In this document: piece by piece, positions 1-6,380 of the stretch
Position numbering within the stretch: the first letter of the stretch is position 1
Layout: every line of letters starts with the position of its first letter
DNA from: SPCO01 sp964427285
GTDB taxonomy: Bacteria > Chloroflexota > Limnocylindria > Limnocylindrales > CSP1-4
Direction: 5' to 3'
Length of the DNA stretch: 64,000 bases
NCBI GenBank assembly: GCA_964427285.1
Contig: CAYRTS010000006.1
Span: 1 to 64,000 of the forward strand
The notes under the pieces: generated by a model
What the model was told of the DNA's origin: nothing
The model's input: only the letters and a program-made list of their open reading frames with translations
Databases searched by the model: none
Position numbers and translations under genes: made by a program

Positions 1-1062
1 GCGCTGTTCATCCTGGGGACGAAGACGACCGAGATTGACGCGGGGCTGACGTTGTTCGCCATTCAGCCCCAGGACACCCTGGGATCATGGGACAACACCT
101 TCCCGGTGGGCTCTGAGAACCCGATCTTCAGCTTCAAGTACGGCGCCGCGATCACCTACCCGCTGATCTTCGCGTTCCTGTTCTCGCTGCTCCAGGCCAA
201 CTGGACCTACACCGGGTACGACGCGTCGGCCCACGTCGCCGAGGAGACCGTCGGGGCGCGTGTCGCGAGTGCGTGGGGGATCTTCCTGTCGGTCGCGGTC
301 AGCGCGGGCGTCGGGTTCATCTTCCTGCTGGCACTGACCCTGCGCCTGCCCGACCTCTCCCCGTTGTTTGGTCAGCTCGACGATCCGCTCCTGTACAGCC
401 AGTACTACTTTGGCGACGGTGCCGCGGTGCTGTTCATCCTCAATGAGAACCTGGGCGCGGGCCTTGGCGGCATCCTCGGTGGCGGCATCGCCATCGCGAT
501 GGCGTTCTGCGGCCTATCCTCGATCGCATCTGCCGGCCGGATGCTCTACGCGTTCAGCCGTGACGACGGGATCCCCGGGTCCAGCTGGCTCAAGAAGGTT
601 TCCCACAAGTACCGGACGCCGGCCAATGCCCTGATCGCGATGGTCGTCGTGGCGTGGGTGTTCACGCTTGCGGCGTTCCTTGTCGGCAAGGGCACCGCGG
701 TCATCATCGTGACGGCCATCAGCACGATCTTCCTGTACGCCGCGTATGCCATCCCGATCTACCTCGGGCTGACCACGGAGGCGTGGAAGTCCGAGCGAGT
801 CTGGAGCCTCGGCCGCTGGTCGAAGCCCATCGCGATCGTGGCGCTCGGCTGGATCGTGGTCCTGATGATCCTGTTCAGCTTCCCGACTTCGGGCAACATC
901 AGCTGGCCGTTCATGGCCGTCGTCGTTGCCCTGTTGCTGATCTACTACTTCGGATGGGCCAGGCGTACGTTCAAGGGCCCGCAGTCGATGGGCGGTACCG
1001 CCGAGCTGACCGAGATCGAGCGCGAGTTCCAACAGGCAGCTGGGGCGGTTCAGGGCCGCTGA
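1..1062 (+). CDS. APC-family amino acid/polyamine permease (C-terminal part)
   Basis: The frame is open from the first base, so the N-terminal helices lie outside the window. The visible 353 residues alternate long hydrophobic helices with short loops. They include the APC-type stretch TYTGYDASAHVAEET and the loop SRDDGIPGS before the later helices, both typical of eukaryote-like amino acid/GABA permeases. The tail is charged and cytoplasmic. Such proteins import amino acids or polyamines by proton or substrate exchange. A strong hairpin follows, then a glutamine-synthetase-like ligase on the same strand, a pairing seen in polyamine/amine catabolic loci. The substrate cannot be read from the sequence. 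Confidence 0.88.
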   Translation, partial: ALFILGTKTTEIDAGLTLFAIQPQDTLGSWDNTFPVGSENPIFSFKYGAAITYPLIFAFLFSLLQANWTYTGYDASAHVAEETVGARVASAWGIFLSVAVSAGVGFIFLLALTLRLPDLSPLFGQLDDPLLYSQYYFGDGAAVLFILNENLGAGLGGILGGGIAIAMAFCGLSSIASAGRMLYAFSRDDGIPGSSWLKKVSHKYRTPANALIAMVVVAWVFTLAAFLVGKGTAVIIVTAISTIFLYAAYAIPIYLGLTTEAWKSERVWSLGRWSKPIAIVALGWIVVLMILFSFPTSGNISWPFMAVVVALLLIYYFGWARRTFKGPQSMGGTAELTEIEREFQQAAGAVQGR

Positions 1063-1085
1063 GGCGCGGCATCCTGAGACCACTG

Positions 1086-1117
1086 GAGGGCCGGCCCGAC
1101 TCGCTCGGCCGGCCCTC
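1086..1117 (+). terminator. Hairpin terminator after the permease gene
   Basis: A perfect 11-bp inverted repeat (GAGGGCCGGCC / GGCCGGCCCTC) with a 10-nt loop starts 23 bases after the permease stop. No U-rich tail follows, so it may act as a processing or attenuation hairpin rather than a classic intrinsic terminator. Confidence 0.6.
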
Positions 1118-1153
1118 AGCTTGTCCACGAGACCCTGAACAGGGGAGACCACG

Positions 1154-2566
1154 ATGACGGACCACGGGCACGGCTCGGCCGCTCCGCTGAAACACCACCG
1201 ACTGATCGAACTCGAGGAGATGGTCCGCGACGGCCAGATCGACACGATCGTCGTCGCGATCACGGACATGCAGGGCCGGCTCGTGGGCAAGCGCGTCCAG
1301 GGCCAGGCGTTCCTCGACGGCGTCATCAGCCACGGTGCCCACTTCTGCACCTATCTGCTTGGCACGGACATGGAGATGAACACGCCCGAGGGATTCCAGC
1401 TGATGAACTGGGAGACCGGCTATGGCGACTGGGTCGCCGAGCCGATCTGGGACCAGTTGCGGATCCTGCCGTGGTTGCCCGGAACGGCGATGGTGCTCGC
1501 CGATGCGGTCGATGAGGAGACCGGTCACGAGATCACGATCGCCCCGCGGACCATCCTCAAGCGCCAGATCGCTCGTGCCCTGCAGAAGGGCTACGTGCTC
1601 AAGGCCGGCTCCGAGTTCGAGTTCTATGTCCTCAAGGACAGCTGGGAGGAGCTTGCGGAGCGTGGCCATCCGGTGCCACGTACGTTCGGCCACTACAACG
1701 AGGACTACCACCTGCTCCAGGCCACCAAGGCGGAGCCGCTCCATCGGCTGTTGCGCAATCAGATGACCGCAGCGGACGTCCCGATCGAGTTCAGCAAGGG
1801 CGAGGCCGCCAACGGCCAGCACGAGGTCAACATTCGCTATGACCACGTGCTCGCGTCGGCGGACCGGAGCGTGGTCTTCAAGCACGGCGCCAAGGAGATC
1901 GCATACCTCAACGGCTGGGGGATCACGTTCATGGCGAAGCCCGACCACCGCTGGACCGGTTCGTCCGGCCATCTCCACATGAGCCTGTGGAACGCAGCAG
2001 GTGACGTGCCCCTGATGCATGCGGCCCCGGGCGCCAAGGCCGGACCGTACGGGCTGTCCGAGATCGGGCAGCACTTCATCGCCGGGATGATGAAGCTGTC
2101 GCGCGAGCTGGCGATCTTCATCGCCCCGTTCATCAACTCCTACAAGCGCTACGCCTCGTTATCGTGGGCGCCGGTCAACGTGGTCTGGGGCCGCGACAAC
2201 CGGACGACCGGCTTTCGGCTGGTCGGGCGCGGGCCGGCGCTTCACGTCGAGGATCGATTCCCGGGTGGCGACATGAACGCCTACCTGACCTACGCCGCGA
2301 TGATGGGCGCGGGCCTCTACGGCATCGAGCACGAGCTGCCGCTCGATCCCGAATTCAAGGGCAACGGCTACCTGGCCACGGGGGTCGCGCGGATGCCGCG
2401 AGCCCTCTACGAGGCGATCTGGGAGCTGGAGCGCTCCGAGGCGGCGGTCGAGATCCTCGGCCAGGACGTGGTGGACCACTACCTCAACGCCGCCCGCGTC
2501 GAGCAGTCGACCTACGACTCGGTGGTCCATCCCTGGGACCGCGAACGGTACCTGGAACGAGGCTGA
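1154..2566 (+). CDS. Glutamine-synthetase-family ligase (GlnA-like/PuuA-like)
   Basis: 470 residues, the usual length of GS-family ligases. The N-terminal beta-grasp part is followed by the catalytic barrel with the metal/glutamate motifs EFEFYV (about residue 155), NGQHEVN (about 220) and GSSGHLHMSL (about 275), and the ATP-site stretch around NRTTGFRLVG. Start ATG is preceded by AGGGGAG. True GlnA usually sits in nitrogen-regulated loci; this one follows an APC permease, so gamma-glutamylation of an amine or polyamine (PuuA/GlnA3-like) is as likely as glutamine synthesis. The family is certain, the substrate is not. Confidence 0.85.
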   Translation: MTDHGHGSAAPLKHHRLIELEEMVRDGQIDTIVVAITDMQGRLVGKRVQGQAFLDGVISHGAHFCTYLLGTDMEMNTPEGFQLMNWETGYGDWVAEPIWDQLRILPWLPGTAMVLADAVDEETGHEITIAPRTILKRQIARALQKGYVLKAGSEFEFYVLKDSWEELAERGHPVPRTFGHYNEDYHLLQATKAEPLHRLLRNQMTAADVPIEFSKGEAANGQHEVNIRYDHVLASADRSVVFKHGAKEIAYLNGWGITFMAKPDHRWTGSSGHLHMSLWNAAGDVPLMHAAPGAKAGPYGLSEIGQHFIAGMMKLSRELAIFIAPFINSYKRYASLSWAPVNVVWGRDNRTTGFRLVGRGPALHVEDRFPGGDMNAYLTYAAMMGAGLYGIEHELPLDPEFKGNGYLATGVARMPRALYEAIWELERSEAAVEILGQDVVDHYLNAARVEQSTYDSVVHPWDRERYLERG

Positions 2567-2574
2567 TCCGCCCG

Positions 2575-2735
2575 CCTGGCGCGCCCACCTTGTCGCGCCA
2601 GGCGGGACCGGGCGCGCGCGATGGGCGCGCCCGCCTTGGCGCGCCCACAGGCGGGACCGGGCGCGCGCACCTTGGCGCCCGCGACAGGCGGGTCCGCGCG
2701 CGCGACAGGCGGGTCCGCGCGCGCCTCATGGGACC
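2575..2735. repeat. Degenerate GC-rich short repeats
   Basis: After the GS-like stop the DNA is built of imperfect repeats such as GGCGGGACCGGGCGCGCG (twice) and a 20-bp unit containing GACAGGCGGGTCCGCGCGC (twice, about 2683-2722). No reading frame in it resembles a protein. It leads into the first 119-bp hairpin element. Confidence 0.6.
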
Positions 2736-2739
2736 TCGC

Positions 2740-2858
2740 GCGCCTCATGGGCGCACATTCCCCATATTTGAGCGTGGACGTGGTCGAATTCGGACGGTTT
2801 CTGCCGCACCTTGACCCCGGCCGTACACGAATGTCGGAGATACGCGCCTCACAGGCGC
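2740..2858 (+). repeat. 119-bp hairpin-ended repeat, copy 1
   Basis: Begins with GCGCCT-CAT-GGGCGC and ends with GCGCCT-CAC-AGGCGC, so both ends can fold into 6-bp hairpins with 3-nt loops. It lies in a longer direct duplication (about 2731-2888 and 3103-3260) that is nearly identical to copy 2; differences seen are CATGGG/CATAGG, one G/T in the middle and one extra G near the end. No coding frame spans it convincingly. Two hairpins bounding a short non-coding unit resemble REPIN or MITE architecture. Confidence 0.75.
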
Positions 2859-2869
2859 ACCACTGAGGG

Positions 2870-3102
2870 GCAGGGCCTTGCCGTCTGGCCGCAGGGGCCT
2901 TGCCGTCTGGCCGCAGGGGCCTTGCCGTCTGGCCGCAGGGGCCTTGCCGNNNNNNNNNNNNNNNNNNNNNNNNNNNNNNNNNNNNNNNNNNNNNNNNNNN
3001 NNNNNNNNNNNNNNNNNNNNNNNNNNNNNNNNNNNNNNNNNNNNNNNNNTGGCCGCAGGGGCCTTGCCGTCTGGCCGCAGGGGCCTTGCCGTCTGGCCGC
3101 AG
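2870..3102. repeat. 22-bp tandem repeat (minisatellite) containing a scaffold gap
   Basis: Unit GCCTTGCCGTCTGGCCGCAGGG-like, period 22, with three full copies before and more than two after the gap. The phase on the right resumes two bases after the phase on the left, so the true copy number is unknown. The array sits between 119-bp copies 1 and 2. Confidence 0.85.
2950..3049. other. Assembly gap of 100 N inside the 22-bp tandem array
   Basis: Exactly 100 N, the conventional placeholder for a gap of unknown size. Both edges are tandem repeat, so the break is explained by repeat collapse. Confidence 0.98.
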
Positions 3103-3111
3103 GGACCTCGC

Positions 3112-3230
3112 GCGCCTCATAGGCGCACATTCCCCATATTTGAGCGTGGACGTTGTCGAATTCGGACGGTTTCTGCCGCACCTTGACCCCGGCCGTACAC
3201 GAATGTCGGAGATACGCGCCTCACAGGCGC
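3112..3230 (+). repeat. 119-bp hairpin-ended repeat, copy 2
   Basis: Same length and orientation as copy 1, with perfect terminal hairpins GCGCCT-CAT-AGGCGC and GCGCCT-CAC-AGGCGC. The inverted comparison of the two ends extends weakly past the hairpins (about 10 of 18 bases), so the unit has imperfect inverted termini. It ends 81 bases before the ATG of the HTH/nuclease-like gene and may include part of that gene's upstream control region. Confidence 0.75.
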
Positions 3231-3311
3231 ACCACTGAGGGGCAGGGGCCTTGCCGTCTGGTGCGACGCGCTGATAAGTGGCAGTTTAGGGGTGGCTGGT
3301 TGAATGGGGCC

Positions 3312-4082
3312 ATGCCTGTTCGCACGACGTTCGCTCGACTCTGCCGGGACACACGACTCCGCCTGGGTGTCACGCAGCAACACGTCGCCAACGCAGTGGG
3401 CCTGTCCCGCGGCTACATCGCGAACATCGAGAGGGGACGCGCCAACCCGTCGCTCGAATTGGTCGAACGGATTGCGCTCAGCCTCGAGCTTGAAATCGAT
3501 CTGGTCGCGCGAACTCCAATCATTATTGGTGACGGTCGCCAGCGAGACCTTGTGCATGCTCGGTGTTCCGCTCATGCCGATCGACGGCTCCGTGGCCTGG
3601 GTTGCCCGACCGCACGGGAAGTGGAGATCGTCCAGGGTCGTTCGCACGGATGGATCGACCTCCTCGCCTTCGATCCGAAGACCGGGACCCTCCTTGTGGT
3701 CGAGATCAAGACCCGACTCGACGACATCGGAGCGATCGAGCGGCAGCTCAGCTGGTACGAACGATCGGCGTTTGACGTGGCCAGGGGGTTGGGCTGGCGG
3801 CCACGACGGGTGGTCAGCTGGTTGCTGATGCTGGCCAGCGACGAGGTCGACCGGGCTCTTCGATCCAACCGGGAACTCCTCGCGCAAGCGTTCCCGATCC
3901 GAGCCCGGGCCATGTCTCGGCTGTTCGTTCCCGGCGAGCCTCCGGCACGTGGCCGTGGCCTGGCTTTGATTGATCCTCTGAGCAAGCGCCGGGACTGGTT
4001 GATCTCATCCCGGGTTGACGGTCGTCGATCACCCGCTCCGTATGTCGGCTACGCGGACGCGGCGCGCCGCCTTGGCGAGTGA
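3312..4082 (+). CDS. XRE helix-turn-helix protein fused to a PD-(D/E)XK-like nuclease domain
   Basis: 256 residues from ATG MPVRTTF; upstream in-frame sequence is repeat-derived, so this start is preferred although no clear Shine-Dalgarno is present. Residues about 8-65 form a Cro/C1-type HTH (RLGVTQQHVANAVGLSRGY, then ERGRANPSLELVERIA). Residues about 105-160 carry REVEIV, a D in WIDLLAF and VVEIKTR, the E...D...ExK order of PD-(D/E)XK folds. The C-terminal part is basic. The gene stands alone, bracketed by direct 119-bp repeats and minisatellites. It could be a DNA-binding regulator with a degenerate nuclease, a restriction-like or homing-type enzyme, or a selfish unit. The nuclease assignment is motif-level only. 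Confidence 0.65.
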   Translation: MPVRTTFARLCRDTRLRLGVTQQHVANAVGLSRGYIANIERGRANPSLELVERIALSLELEIDLVARTPIIIGDGRQRDLVHARCSAHADRRLRGLGCPTAREVEIVQGRSHGWIDLLAFDPKTGTLLVVEIKTRLDDIGAIERQLSWYERSAFDVARGLGWRPRRVVSWLLMLASDEVDRALRSNRELLAQAFPIRARAMSRLFVPGEPPARGRGLALIDPLSKRRDWLISSRVDGRRSPAPYVGYADAARRLGE

Positions 4083-4094
4083 TGGGTCGGGGTC

Positions 4095-4213
4095 GCGCCT
4101 GCCAGACGCGAATCTGGGATATCTGAGCATCTTCGAACCATCGATCGTCCGCCTGGTGCGCGGTTCTGGTGGCGACCGCGCATGAATGTCGGCATAGCGC
4201 GCCTGTGAGGCGC
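4095..4213 (+). repeat. 119-bp hairpin-ended repeat, copy 3 (diverged)
   Basis: Exactly 119 bp again. Left end GCGCCT-GCC-AGACGC (one mismatch in the stem), right end GCGCCT-GTG-AGGCGC (perfect). Conserved internal blocks are TATNTGAGC near the left and GAATGTCGG near the right. The middle is under half identical to copies 1 and 2, so structure and ends are kept better than the centre. It starts 12 bases after the stop of the HTH/nuclease-like gene, in the same orientation as copies 1 and 2. Confidence 0.6.
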
Positions 4214-4399
4214 ACACCGGCCGNNNNNNNNNNNNNNNNNNNNNNNNNNNNNNNNNNNNNNNNNNNNNNNNNNNNNNNNNNNNNNNNNNNNNNNNNNNNN
4301 NNNNNNNNNNNNNNNNNNNNNNNGGTCGAGCGCACACCGGCCGGGTCGAGCGCACACCGGCCGGGTCGAGCGCACACCGGCCGGGTCGAGCGCACACCT
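4214..4399. repeat. 20-bp tandem repeat with a scaffold gap
   Basis: Unit GGTCGAGCGCACACCGGCCG, three full copies plus a partial one after the gap; only one partial unit precedes the gap, directly abutting 119-bp copy 3. A further GGTCGAGCGC follows at about 4400. It lies upstream of the SDR gene. Confidence 0.85.
4224..4323. other. Assembly gap of 100 N inside the 20-bp tandem array
   Basis: Exactly 100 N bordered by the 20-bp unit; true size unknown. Confidence 0.98.
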
Positions 4400-4445
4400 C
4401 GGTCGAGCGCTACCCTGACCCTGACGCGCATCCGAGAGGAGTTCC

Positions 4446-5213
4446 ATGCGACTCGAGGGCAAGGTCACGATCATCACCGGAGGCGGCAGCGGGATGGGGC
4501 GGGTGGCCGCCCAGCTGTTCGCCGGTCAGGGGGCGAAGGTCGTGGTCGCCGAATACAGCGAGGCGGCCGGGGCCGAGACCGTTGACCTCGTCCGGGCGGC
4601 CGGGGGCGAGGCCACCTTCATCCGGACGGACGTTGCCAGCGAAACCGATGCGAAGGCGATGGTCGATCACGCTGTCGCGACGTATGGCCGGCTCGATTGC
4701 CTCTACAACAACGCCGGCATCATGCCCGCGGCGGATCACTCGGTAACCGACACGGACGTCGCGACCTGGGATGCGGTCATGGCGGTCAACGTCCGGGGCG
4801 TGTTCCTGGGCTGCAAGTACGCCATCCCGGCGATGGTCGCGGGCGGCGGCGGATCGATCATCAACATCGCCAGTTTCGTGGCGATCCTGGGCTGCAGCGT
4901 TCCCCAGGACGCCTACACCGCGTCCAAGGGCGCCGTCCTGTCACTGACTCGTAGCCTCGCCGTCCAATTCGGGCCGAACGGCATCCGGACGAACGCCATC
5001 TGCCCGGGCCCGGTCGAGACCCCTATGCTGATGGACTGGCTGCTCAAGGACGAGGCTGCCAAGCAGCTCCGCCTCGCCCGTAACCCGAGTGGTCGCTTCG
5101 GCAAGCCCGAGGAGATCGTCCAGATGGCGATCTACCTGGCGTCGGATGAATCGCGCTGGACGAACGGCGCCTCCCTCGTGGTGGACGGCGGGATCACGGT
5201 CAACTACTTCTGA
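4446..5213 (+). CDS. SDR-family NAD(P)-dependent oxidoreductase
   Basis: 255 residues, typical of classical short-chain dehydrogenases. The Rossmann motif TGGGSGMG is at residues 11-18, NNAG at about 90, the catalytic Ser is in NIASFVA and the YxxxK motif in AYTASKG (about 157-161). The C-terminal end GASLVVDGGITVNYF is the usual substrate-loop/dimer end. AGGAG precedes the ATG by 6 bases. Polyphosphate glucokinase follows 17 bases downstream, so the two may be co-transcribed and the enzyme may act on a sugar (glucose-dehydrogenase-like), but the substrate is not determined. A TACCCT box about 30 bases before the start is a possible -10. Confidence 0.88.
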   Translation: MRLEGKVTIITGGGSGMGRVAAQLFAGQGAKVVVAEYSEAAGAETVDLVRAAGGEATFIRTDVASETDAKAMVDHAVATYGRLDCLYNNAGIMPAADHSVTDTDVATWDAVMAVNVRGVFLGCKYAIPAMVAGGGGSIINIASFVAILGCSVPQDAYTASKGAVLSLTRSLAVQFGPNGIRTNAICPGPVETPMLMDWLLKDEAAKQLRLARNPSGRFGKPEEIVQMAIYLASDESRWTNGASLVVDGGITVNYF

Positions 5214-5230
5214 AGCTCGGGAGCAGCTCG

Positions 5231-6115
5231 ATGGCGGAGGAACTTCCGGAGGTGGCGAGCGGCCGGATCGCCATCGGCATCGACGTCGGTGGCAGCGGGA
5301 TCAAGGGCGCGGTGGTGGACGTGGAGGCCGGGCGAATCCGTTCGGCGCGCCTGCGCATCGCGACCCCAAATCCGGCAACCCCGGAGGCCGTCATCGCGAC
5401 CATCGGGCGGATGGCCAGACGCCTCGCCAGGTCGAGCGGCCTGGGGCCGGGCATGACGACGCCGATCGGCGTGGGTCTTCCCGGGGTGACCATGGACGAC
5501 ACGCTCAAGTCCGCCGCCAACATCGATCCCGCGTGGGTCGGCTTTCCAGTCGTGGAGCGCTTGCAGAAGGTCACCGGTCGGCCGGTGGGCATCGTCAACG
5601 ACGCCGACGCGGCGGGGATCGCCGAGATGCGCTTTGGAGTGGGGCGGGGCCGGCCGGGTGTCGTGATCTTCCTGACCCTCGGCACAGGAGTCGGCTCGGG
5701 CGTCTTCGTTGACGGCATCCTCGTCCCCAACACGGAGTTCGGCCAGATGGAGATCGGCGGCAAGCCGGCGGAGCGTCGCTCGGCCGGCGCCGCGCGCACG
5801 AGGCGCGGGCTATCGTGGAAGGCCTGGGCGCTGGACCTCGACGAGCACCTCCATCACATCGACCAGCTGATGTGGCCGAACCTGATGATCCTGGGCGGCG
5901 GCATTAGCAAGCAGGCCGACAAGTTCATCCCTCGCCTGACCGTGCGCTGTCCGGTCATGGCCGCGCAGCTGCGCAACGATGCCGGGATCATCGGGGCGGC
6001 CATCGTGGCGACAGAGGGGATCGGACGCCCGCGGGGCGCCGAGGTCACTGGCGTTGCCGAAGCCGTGCCCGGAGCGGCGCCCCAGGGACCAGCCGACACC
6101 CGGCGCGGCCCCTAA
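5231..6115 (+). CDS. ppgK: Polyphosphate glucokinase (ROK family)
   Basis: 294 residues. N-terminal phosphate-binding motif DVGGSGIKG (about 17-25), GLPGV, NDADAAG with the catalytic Asp (about 120) and the ROK glycine motif FLTLGTGVGSG. The segment PAERRSAGAARTRRGLSW followed by WPNLMILGGGISKQADKF is characteristic of the actinobacterial-type polyphosphate glucokinase rather than ordinary ROK glucokinases. Expected reaction: glucose + polyP (or ATP) to glucose-6-phosphate in the cytosol. Follows the SDR gene closely. The last roughly 35 residues are Pro/Arg/Ala-rich and just precede a minisatellite. Confidence 0.9.
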   Translation: MAEELPEVASGRIAIGIDVGGSGIKGAVVDVEAGRIRSARLRIATPNPATPEAVIATIGRMARRLARSSGLGPGMTTPIGVGLPGVTMDDTLKSAANIDPAWVGFPVVERLQKVTGRPVGIVNDADAAGIAEMRFGVGRGRPGVVIFLTLGTGVGSGVFVDGILVPNTEFGQMEIGGKPAERRSAGAARTRRGLSWKAWALDLDEHLHHIDQLMWPNLMILGGGISKQADKFIPRLTVRCPVMAAQLRNDAGIIGAAIVATEGIGRPRGAEVTGVAEAVPGAAPQGPADTRRGP

Positions 6116-6143
6116 GACCAGCCGATCGCCGGTCGCGTCAAGG

Positions 6144-6380
6144 CGCCGCGTGGCCGGGAGCCGCCTGGCCCGGCGCCGCGTGGCCGGGAGCCGCCTNNNN
6201 NNNNNNNNNNNNNNNNNNNNNNNNNNNNNNNNNNNNNNNNNNNNNNNNNNNNNNNNNNNNNNNNNNNNNNNNNNNNNNNNNNNNNNNNNNNNNNNNGGAG
6301 CCGCCTGGCCCGGCGCCGCGTGGCCGGGAGCCGCCTGGCCCGGCGCCGCGTCGCCCGGCGCCGCCTCGCCCGGCGCCGCG
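6144..6380. repeat. 30-bp (2 x 15) tandem repeat with a scaffold gap
   Basis: Alternating 15-mers GCCGCGTGGCCGGGA and GCCGCCTGGCCCGGC, breaking down to GCCGCGTCGCCCGGC-type units at the right edge. It fills the space between the converging ppgK and histidine kinase genes. Very GC-rich, with strong self-complementarity (GGCGCC, CCCGGC). Confidence 0.85.
6197..6296. other. Assembly gap of 100 N inside the 30-bp tandem array
   Basis: Exactly 100 N flanked by the same 15-mer units; true size unknown. Confidence 0.98.

Noticed and set aside
2740..4399. CRISPR array or integron attC sites in the repeat region
   Set aside because: The tandem units have no unique spacers, and the 119-bp elements lack the paired R/L boxes of attC and any integrase nearby.
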